The notes under the pieces were generated by a model. That model had not been told where the DNA came from. It did no database searches and worked only from the letters and a program-made list of their open reading frames with translations. DNA of 7,740 bases from Methanomassiliicoccales archaeon. GTDB taxonomy: Archaea; Thermoplasmatota; Thermoplasmata; Methanomassiliicoccales; UBA472. The stretch spans positions 7,147 to 14,886 of the forward strand of contig DUJZ01000063.1 of the NCBI GenBank assembly GCA_013329565.1, written 5' to 3'. Shown here one piece after another: positions 1 through 4,283 of this stretch; within the stretch, counting starts at the first letter, position 1, and every line of letters begins with the position of its first letter. The translations under genes and the position numbers were made by a program.

Positions 1-2
1 TG

Positions 3-668
3 GGGCCTAAGATCAACGACCTGCGGCTGCGCAACGGTCTACGACCGGTGTCAATCGTTGTGGTCCCATACGTTCTGGCCGAGGATTACCGGCCGATAAG
101 CTCCACCCGGGTCCTCGATGGGGAGATCGACGTTGAAGGGCGGTTGCTACGGCCGCTCGTCGCCAACGTCGGCTCCGAGAACCCGGTGAAGGTCGCGGCC
201 GTGCGCGATGTTCTTCAGAGGTTCCATCCGCAGCTCGAGGTGAACGCCGCCTTCGTCCCGCGCACGGCCGGGGAACAGCCCTGGGGCGCGGAGGCCGAGC
301 ACGGAGCGGAAGCAAGGGCGAGAGAAAGCCTTGGGAAGGGCGACCTGGGCATCGGTATCGAGGCCGGGGTCCTGGAGAGGGCGGACGGGCTCTACGACGT
401 GCAGCATTGCGTCATCGTCGACGGAACTGGATGGACGACGAGGGGGCAGGGCATGGGATTCCGCTACCCTCCGGCCGTCGCCGATCTGGTGCGAAAGGGA
501 ATGACCGTCGGAGACGCCTGCGCCCAGCTGTTCGAAGAGGGCGACCAGGGTTCGGGGAAAGGGGCGATCGGCATATTGACCAACGGCGTTCTCGACAGGA
601 AATCGTTGACCGAACAGGCCGTGCTGGCGGCCATGGTCCCCCGTATCAGAAAGGAACTTTACCTCTAG
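3..668 (+). CDS. coaD: Bifunctional phosphopantetheine adenylyltransferase / DUF84 NTP phosphatase (C-terminal 221 residues; 5' end outside the window)
   Basis: The reading frame is open from base 3 to TAG at 666-668. Numbering from base 3, residues 1-51 match the C-terminal end of archaeal phosphopantetheine adenylyltransferase (COG1019), including the KIN-LR-NGL-P segment, PISSTR at 31-36 and GEID at 40-43. That enzyme makes dephospho-CoA from phosphopantetheine and ATP. Residues 52-221 are a complete DUF84 domain of the usual size (about 170 residues). It starts with VANVGSENPVKVAAV at 53-67 and contains GIGIEAGV, GFRYPP and GAIGILTNG. DUF84/YjjX proteins hydrolyse inosine or xanthosine triphosphate. 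The fusion is known from Thermoplasmata. A GTG at 48 could be taken as a start, but it falls inside the conserved adenylyltransferase end, so it is internal. The nucleotidyl-transfer HxGH motif lies upstream of the window and cannot be checked. The downstream neighbour is convergent. Confidence 0.9.
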   Translation, partial: GPKINDLRLRNGLRPVSIVVVPYVLAEDYRPISSTRVLDGEIDVEGRLLRPLVANVGSENPVKVAAVRDVLQRFHPQLEVNAAFVPRTAGEQPWGAEAEHGAEARARESLGKGDLGIGIEAGVLERADGLYDVQHCVIVDGTGWTTRGQGMGFRYPPAVADLVRKGMTVGDACAQLFEEGDQGSGKGAIGILTNGVLDRKSLTEQAVLAAMVPRIRKELYL

Positions 669-922
669 ACGACCGCCTTGTCCTTCGCTTTGCGAATGAA
701 CGTCAGATAATCTTCCTTGGTGGCGCAGTTGTTCGGACCGACGCATCCGAAGCGACCGTACTTCAGGCAATAATCGCCGCCGATGCAGTGCAGGCAGGAC
801 GCCTCCCGGTCCTCCATCTTGCACTTGTCCTTGATGCAGGCGAAGCCGTAGTAAAGGCCGTTGCACCTGCCGTCCGGTCCGAGACGGGGGCAGTCGTTCA
901 TTTCCGCCACACTCCCGGACAT
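665..922 (-). CDS. Small cysteine-rich protein, probably metal-binding, unknown function
   Basis: I do not recognise a named family. The 85-residue product has nine cysteines, at 11, 20, 29, 34, 43, 46, 52, 60 and 66, followed by a charged helix-like tail without cysteine. Two similar modules are visible: C20-x8-C29-x4-C34 containing YGFAC, and C52-x7-C60-x5-C66 containing YGRFGC. A CLHC pair (C43, C46) sits between them. This suggests binding of zinc or an iron-sulfur cluster in the cytoplasm; there is no signal peptide or membrane segment. The start is uncertain. The ATG at 922 has no Shine-Dalgarno, while an in-frame ATG at 901 (residue 8) keeps all nine cysteines and overlaps the stop of a 12-codon leader ORF. 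The TAG stop shares CTAG with the convergent coaD gene, and a second in-frame stop (TAA) follows one codon later. An AT-rich box at 985-996 could be its promoter. Confidence 0.72.
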   Translation of the reverse strand: MSGSVAEMNDCPRLGPDGRCNGLYYGFACIKDKCKMEDREASCLHCIGGDYCLKYGRFGCVGPNNCATKEDYLTFIRKAKDKAVV

Positions 923-936
923 CGACCGTTGCGCAT
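898..936 (-). other. Possible 12-codon leader ORF overlapping the cysteine-rich gene
   Basis: On the minus strand, GGGAG (941-945) lies four bases before an ATG at 936-934. This opens an ORF reading MRNGRCPGVWRK that ends in TGA at 900-898. The TGA overlaps the in-frame ATG at 901-899 of the cysteine-rich gene as ATGA, an arrangement typical of translational coupling. The ORF is very short and could be chance. Confidence 0.25.
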
Positions 937-984
937 CGATCTCCCATCCTGCTCTGACAGCGGAACCTTATTGATCCTGGGATG

Positions 985-996
985 TTAAATAATTAA
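985..996 (-). promoter_or_regulatory. Candidate TATA box for the cysteine-rich protein gene
   Basis: The only strongly AT-rich stretch upstream of the small cysteine-rich gene reads TTAATTATTTAA on the minus strand, in an otherwise GC-rich region. Transcription would start near 960-965, giving a leader of roughly 40-65 bases depending on which start codon is used. It lies eight bases after the VOC stop codon, so it may also help end the VOC transcript. Confidence 0.4.
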
Positions 997-1004
997 CCCG
1001 GAAT

Positions 1005-1382
1005 TTATCGCTTGGGCGGATAATTCCTGCTCTCCCAGAGCCCGAACCTGTTGCCTTCCGCGTCCAGGCATACGGCCAAATAACCGAACTTCCCCACCTC
1101 GGTCTTGGTAAGGACGACCTTGCCGCCGAGGTCCACGAGCTTCATCGGGGTGTCCTCCACGGGATCAACGTCAACATGGTTGGTGATACCGGTGTCCCAT
1201 TCGTTCTCCTTCCCCATGCCCCCGCCTAGGGACTGCCTGCCTTGCTCGTCGAAGGTCGCTATTCCGGAATGCTCGAACGGCCCGGGCATGCGCTAGAAAT
1301 TCCAGCCGAACATCTTCCCGTAAAAGGAAGCGGCCCTATCCAGGTCCTCGGCCGGAAGGTCAAGATGGACCATGGTAGCCAT
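1005..1382 (-). CDS. VOC superfamily (glyoxalase/bleomycin-resistance-like) protein with an in-frame TAG at codon 30
   Basis: From ATG at 1382-1380 the minus strand encodes a 125-codon protein of the VOC fold, like the COG3324 enzyme-related lyases. The N-terminal half begins MATMVHLDLPAEDLDRAA and continues with the FYGKMFGWNF signature. The C-terminal half carries TNHVDVDPVE, LGGKVVLTKTEV and GYLAVCLDAEGNRFGLWE, typical of the second beta-alpha-beta module. The expected length is about 120-130 residues. Codon 30 (1295-1293) is TAG; TAA at 1007-1005 is the real end. The start at 1382 is backed by GAGGTG seven bases upstream. The ATG at 1289, just after the TAG, has no ribosome-binding site and would yield 94 residues lacking the first beta-alpha unit. 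Either TAG is decoded (pyrrolysine or readthrough) or the gene has a recent nonsense mutation or sequencing error. Substrate unknown. Confidence 0.72.
1293..1295 (-). other. In-frame amber (TAG) codon inside the VOC gene
   Basis: The codon lies between ...GWNF and RMPGPF..., with strong family similarity on both sides and no frame change. Homologues normally have an ordinary residue here, often charged or polar. GAG, CAG or AAG would each become TAG by one substitution. A GC-rich palindrome (GCCCGGGC) follows within about ten bases; I do not claim that it is a PYLIS element. Confidence 0.7.
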
Positions 1383-1389
1383 GTTGTTG

Positions 1390-1395
1390 CACCTC
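1390..1395 (-). promoter_or_regulatory. Shine-Dalgarno of the VOC gene
   Basis: GAGGTG on the minus strand ends seven bases before the ATG at 1382. It fixes the start upstream of the in-frame TAG, which is what shows that the open part after the TAG is not an independent gene. Confidence 0.65.
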
Positions 1396-1430
1396 AAGGG
1401 ATCAAAGATCCAGGAACTTGAATCGTTCGT

Positions 1431-1446
1431 CCTGATATGGATCAGG
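1431..1446. repeat. Inverted repeat in the VOC/aminopeptidase divergent region
   Basis: CCTGAT-ATGG-ATCAGG is a perfect 6-bp dyad with a four-base spacer. It lies about 49-64 bases upstream of the VOC ATG and about 77-92 upstream of the aminopeptidase ATG. It could be a repressor site or a leader hairpin; no regulator can be named. Confidence 0.35.
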
Positions 1447-1492
1447 CCGAAACGCGGATCAATGGACAATTGGACCTTTCATCTCGAAAACG

Positions 1493-1502
1493 CATAAATA
1501 AT
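1493..1502 (+). promoter_or_regulatory. TATA box of the aminopeptidase gene (leaderless promoter)
   Basis: CATAAATAAT is centred about 26 bases before the ATG at 1523, which is the spacing of an archaeal TATA box to its transcription start. No Shine-Dalgarno lies between the two, so the mRNA probably begins at or next to the ATG. Confidence 0.6.
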
Positions 1503-1522
1503 CGCCTTCGGCTCCTGAGCGC

Positions 1523-2587
1523 ATGGCCAACGATGAAGAGCTTCGGAGGGCGGCGAGGATCGCGCTCACGGACTGCCTCGCCGTCAAGGAGGGGGAGCGC
1601 GTCCTGATCATCACCAACCTGGGAGGGGATGTCTACGAGATATGCCAGGAGATCTTCCGGCAAGCGGCGGAGCTGAAGGCCGTCCCGGTCATGGTCGTTC
1701 AGCAGGACAAGGACAACTTCACCTTTGCTGATCCGGCAGTGCTCGACGCCATCAAGGGGGAGCCGGAGGTCATCATAAGCATAGGCAGAGGTCGCATCGG
1801 TAAGGATCCGTACGGAATGCGCATCGGCTACGTCGGCCGCGACGGACAGAAATACACCCACCTCTACAACAAGGTCCTGGACGGAGATAAGCGCAGCCGC
1901 TCCTTCTGGTCGCCCAACTGCACCCGGGAGATATTCGAGCGGGGGGTGCCCATCGATTACGCGTTGCTCAGGAGGAACGCCAAGGCTCTCAAGGAGCGGA
2001 TCGACGCCGGTAAGATGGTAAGGGTCACCTCACCGGCCGGAACTGACCTTCGATTCGGGATCGAAGGCCGCCGAGGCCGTTACGACGACGGAGACTTCAC
2101 CCTGCCCGGTAAGGGCGGCAATCTGCCTACTGGAGAGGTTTACGTCTCACCCGCCAACGGCACCGCCGAAGGCGTTATCGTTTTTGACGGCACCGTCGAT
2201 CTGGACGTTCATGCCGAGATGCCCGACGTTCCCGTCCGGGTCAGGTTCGAGAAGGGCTTCGCCGTAGAGATCACCGGAGGGGAGACCGCCCGCAAGCTCG
2301 ACGCCCTGCTGGAACGCTCGGCGGCAATGGCAAGGGAGCAGGGAAAGGAGGACGAGGAGCGGAACACCCGGCATCTGGGCGAGCTGGGCATCGGCCTGAA
2401 CCCTAAGGCCAAGATGTCCTGCAACACCCTGGAGGACGAGAAGGTCGGCGGCACGGTGCATTTCGCCATTGGGATGAACCTGGAGAACGACGCTCACGCC
2501 CTCATACACCTGGACTCCCTGGTCCTGAGACCGAACGTCTACGTGGACGACGAACTGGTCATCAAGGAAGGGAGACCGCTGGTCTGA
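1523..2587 (+). CDS. Aminopeptidase, M29 family (AmpS/PepS-like metallopeptidase)
   Basis: The 354-residue protein matches the M29 (thermophilic metalloprotease) aminopeptidases, which use a two-metal centre to remove N-terminal residues from peptides in the cytoplasm. The metal-ligand motifs are in the family order: E205 in TGEVYVSP, E287 in RHLGELGIG (with H284), H313 in GTVHFAIG, and H329/D331 in HALIHLDS. The N-terminal part carries a Rossmann-like region with VKEGERVLIITN at about 21-32 and a DPYGMRIGYVGRDG segment near 94-107. It is somewhat shorter than the roughly 400-residue bacterial members, as is common in archaea. There is no signal peptide. ATG at 1523 fits a leaderless transcript from the upstream TATA box. 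The MFS gene downstream on the same strand has its own AT-rich box and ribosome site, so the two need not form an operon. The substrate range cannot be read from sequence. Confidence 0.88.
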   Translation: MANDEELRRAARIALTDCLAVKEGERVLIITNLGGDVYEICQEIFRQAAELKAVPVMVVQQDKDNFTFADPAVLDAIKGEPEVIISIGRGRIGKDPYGMRIGYVGRDGQKYTHLYNKVLDGDKRSRSFWSPNCTREIFERGVPIDYALLRRNAKALKERIDAGKMVRVTSPAGTDLRFGIEGRRGRYDDGDFTLPGKGGNLPTGEVYVSPANGTAEGVIVFDGTVDLDVHAEMPDVPVRVRFEKGFAVEITGGETARKLDALLERSAAMAREQGKEDEERNTRHLGELGIGLNPKAKMSCNTLEDEKVGGTVHFAIGMNLENDAHALIHLDSLVLRPNVYVDDELVIKEGRPLV

Positions 2588-2614
2588 ATAGGTCTGGTCA
2601 ATAGAGGATGCCTG

Positions 2615-2623
2615 AAATTTTTA
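2615..2623 (+). promoter_or_regulatory. Candidate promoter of the MFS transporter gene
   Basis: AAATTTTTA is the only AT-rich tract in the 83-base gap after the aminopeptidase gene. As a TATA-like element it would place the transcription start near 2645. Its T-run could equally serve as a terminator for the gene before it. Confidence 0.35.
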
Positions 2624-2654
2624 GGGACCTCGGTCAGAATTGAGCGTGCATGTC

Positions 2655-2664
2655 GGGAAGGTGA
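2655..2664 (+). promoter_or_regulatory. Ribosome binding site of the MFS gene
   Basis: GGGAAGGTGA ends six bases before ATG at 2671. Its GGTGA core pairs with the archaeal 16S rRNA tail. It supports the 402-residue start, in contrast to the neighbouring leaderless genes. Confidence 0.5.
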
Positions 2665-2670
2665 AACGAC

Positions 2671-3879
2671 ATGGCTCTGGGCTACCGCGGATTCGACCGG
2701 AGGATGTGGGTCCTCTTCTGGTCGATGCTGATCGATGGCGTCGGATACAGCCTGATCAGCCCCTACATCCTGCTGTTCCTGAAGCAGGACCTCGGCGTCT
2801 CCATGGCCCTGGGCGGCCTGGTGCTGACCATAGCCGGGGTCATAGGCGCCGGCGGCAACATGGTAGGCGGACTGCTGGCCGACCGCTACGGACGAAGAGG
2901 CGTCATGATAGTGTCTATGCTCCTGCGCTGCCTGAGCTTCGTTCTGCTGGCCATAATGGTCACCTATCGGCCGGAGTTCGTACCGATCGCCATCGTGCTC
3001 ACCCTCAGCTACTTCTTCGGCGGGGTGTTCCAGCCAGCGAACAACGCCATGGTCGCCGACATCACCGAACCGTCCAGGCGCATGGAGGCGTATGGGTTGC
3101 TACGTGTGGCCTGGAACGTCGGTTTCGCCATCGGTCCCATCGTGGGCGGCGTGCTGATCCTGGTGTCCTTCCCGCTCACCTTCACCATCTCGGCCATAAT
3201 ATCGTTCGTGGCGGCGATGATAGTGGCGCTGATGCTCACCGAATCTTACGTTCCTGTGCTGAAGGCGAAGAGGGAGCCAGGGCTGAAAAGGGTGGGAAAT
3301 CTTAAGCCGATATTCCTGCTGTTCTGCCTGTTCACCCTGCCGCTCTTCATTATGTCCGGGCAGTTCGGATCTATCTATACCGTATACGCCAACGAAAGAA
3401 TAGGCATAGACACCGCCACCATAGGATTGGTGTTCGGGTTGAACGGGGTCATGGTGGTCCTGATGCAGATGCCCATCAGCCGATGGTTGACCGAACGAGA
3501 TCCGTACATGGGTATGCTGGCCGGATCGGTGGTTTACGCGATAGGATACCTGCTGGTGGCCGCGGTGACCGACGGATATTGGCTGGCGTTGTCTATGGTG
3601 ATCATCACCATGGGGGAGATGATCGTGGTCCCGGTGTCCAACGCTCTCACGGTGCTCCTGGCTCCTGACGATTCCCGCGGTAAGTACCTTGGCGTCTTCG
3701 GGGTCGTCTCGTCGTTCGGATGGTTCGGCTCCACGTTCATCGGCGGAGTTCTTTACGACACGTTCGACAACGGATGGATGATGTGGGGCATACTGGCGTC
3801 CTTTGGGCTGCTCACCGCCCTGACCATGATCCCCCTGTGGATGCGCACCAGGACCAAGGCCGAAGGTGCCAAGGAATAG
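2671..3879 (+). CDS. MFS transporter, 12-helix drug:H+ antiporter-like
   Basis: The 402-residue integral membrane protein has about twelve hydrophobic segments in two halves, separated by a charged cytoplasmic loop near 192-212 (KAKREPGLKRVGNLK). The MFS motif A between helices 2 and 3 is clear: GGLLADRYGRR at 66-76. After helix 4 comes PANNAMVAD at 122-130 and TEPSRRMEAYGLLR at 132-145. Helix 5 then carries NVGFAIGPIVGG (149-160), the GPxxGG motif C found in proton-driven efflux transporters such as the MdtG/MdtH group. It probably exports a small molecule in exchange for protons, but the substrate cannot be told. Length is normal and no frameshift is seen. The stop is TAG; the same frame would run only 16 more sense codons before the next stop. 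No regulator gene adjoins it. Confidence 0.88.
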   Translation: MALGYRGFDRRMWVLFWSMLIDGVGYSLISPYILLFLKQDLGVSMALGGLVLTIAGVIGAGGNMVGGLLADRYGRRGVMIVSMLLRCLSFVLLAIMVTYRPEFVPIAIVLTLSYFFGGVFQPANNAMVADITEPSRRMEAYGLLRVAWNVGFAIGPIVGGVLILVSFPLTFTISAIISFVAAMIVALMLTESYVPVLKAKREPGLKRVGNLKPIFLLFCLFTLPLFIMSGQFGSIYTVYANERIGIDTATIGLVFGLNGVMVVLMQMPISRWLTERDPYMGMLAGSVVYAIGYLLVAAVTDGYWLALSMVIITMGEMIVVPVSNALTVLLAPDDSRGKYLGVFGVVSSFGWFGSTFIGGVLYDTFDNGWMMWGILASFGLLTALTMIPLWMRTRTKAEGAKE

Positions 3880-3910
3880 GCCGGTCCCCCTCGAAAAGGC
3901 ACCCAACGCA

Positions 3911-3915
3911 TTTTT
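3911..3915 (+). terminator. T-tract after the MFS gene
   Basis: TTTTT lies 32 bases after the MFS stop, which fits an archaeal oligo-T terminator. A 6-bp inverted repeat brackets the tract: CCGGTC at 3881-3886 and GACCGG at 3916-3921. Confidence 0.35.
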
Positions 3916-3945
3916 GACCGGTTGGATTAGCCTTAAGTTCTGACC

Positions 3946-3964
3946 GATCCATGGTTTCTGGATC
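3946..3964. repeat. Inverted repeat just upstream of the lysine-rich small ORF
   Basis: GATCCA-TGGTTTC-TGGATC is a perfect 6-bp dyad with a seven-base loop, ending three bases before ATG at 3968. It could be an operator overlapping the transcription start, or a small hairpin. Confidence 0.3.
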
Positions 3965-3967
3965 ATC

Positions 3968-4114
3968 ATGAGCGACATGAAGAAGAAAAAGAAGGCGGTT
4001 AGCGAACCCGCGAACGACAATCGATCGGACCACCGGGGCTCCAGGCCCTCGTCCGCGGCCGGAGGGGAAGCCATTGGTTCCGCTCAGAAGAAGGGCTCCA
4101 AGGGCAAGAAGTGA
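3968..4114 (+). CDS. Small lysine-rich basic protein, unknown function (48 residues)
   Basis: ATG at 3968 to TGA at 4112-4114 encodes 48 residues. A basic N-terminus (MSDMKKKKKAV) is followed by a Ser/Gly/Ala/Asn-rich, probably disordered middle and a second basic end (QKKGSKGKK). There is no hydrophobic segment and no cysteine. I recognise no family. The composition suggests a flexible, nucleic-acid- or ribosome-associated peptide, but that is only inference. In favour of a real gene: the gap otherwise holds nothing, and a weak AT-rich element (CCTTAAGTT, 3931-3939) lies about 33 bases before the ATG, fitting a nearly leaderless mRNA. A T-rich palindrome also follows it. Against: it is short, low in complexity and has no Shine-Dalgarno. 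Confidence 0.45.
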   Translation: MSDMKKKKKAVSEPANDNRSDHRGSRPSSAAGGEAIGSAQKKGSKGKK

Positions 4115-4166
4115 TCAGACGACAACTGGCGAGAAATTCATCGACCGTGTTCTCGCTGGACCATTC

Positions 4167-4178
4167 TTTTTATAAAAA
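4167..4178. terminator. T-rich palindrome, probable bidirectional terminator
   Basis: TTTTTATAAAAA is a perfect 12-base palindrome, so each strand carries a five-T run. It lies 15 bases past the 3' end of tRNA-Ser (minus) and 52 bases past the small ORF (plus). It is suited to stop transcription from both sides, as archaeal RNA polymerase terminates at oligo-T. Confidence 0.5.
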
Positions 4179-4192
4179 TTGGGAAGAGGAAG

Positions 4193-4279
4193 CGCCGAGG
4201 GGGAGATTCGAACTCCCGGGGTACTAGGTACCACCGGCTCTCAAGGCCGGCGCCGTGATCCAGGCTTAGCTACCTCGGC
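4193..4279 (-). tRNA. tRNA-Ser (anticodon UGA)
   Basis: The 87-base minus-strand gene folds as a class II tRNA. The acceptor stem is GCCGAGG/CCTCGGC. The D stem has three pairs (GCT/GGC, with one G-U) and GG in its loop. The anticodon stem is CCGGC/GCCGG with loop CTTGAGA, giving anticodon TGA at 4243-4241 for UCN serine codons. The long variable arm is GGTAC-CTA-GTACC, and the T arm is GGGAG-TTCGAAT-CTCCC. The discriminator base is G, as expected for serine. CCA is not encoded and no intron is present. It begins four bases after the pheT stop with no TATA-like element at the right distance, so it is probably co-transcribed with pheT and cut out. Confidence 0.95.
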
Positions 4280-4283
4280 TTGT

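Noticed and set aside
147..947. 266-codon minus-strand frame across coaD and the cysteine-rich gene
   Set aside because: It overlaps two better-supported genes in other frames and has no recognisable domain.
407..988. 193-codon plus-strand frame after the middle of coaD
   Set aside because: It is out of frame with the DUF84 domain and antisense to the cysteine-rich gene; its composition is that of a shadow frame.
1005..1289. A separate 94-residue VOC protein starting after the TAG
   Set aside because: There is no ribosome site before the ATG at 1289, and the product would lack the first beta-alpha unit of the fold. The upstream part from 1382 supplies exactly the missing piece in frame.
2640..3305. 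221-codon plus-strand frame overlapping the MFS gene
   Set aside because: It is the frame shifted by one from the MFS gene; it is rich in Arg and His, with no hydrophobic segments or motifs.
3100..4074. 324-codon open frame on the minus strand over the MFS gene
   Set aside because: The plus strand encodes an unmistakable MFS transporter. This frame is rich in His, Gln and Arg and also runs through the intergenic gap, as expected for a shadow frame.
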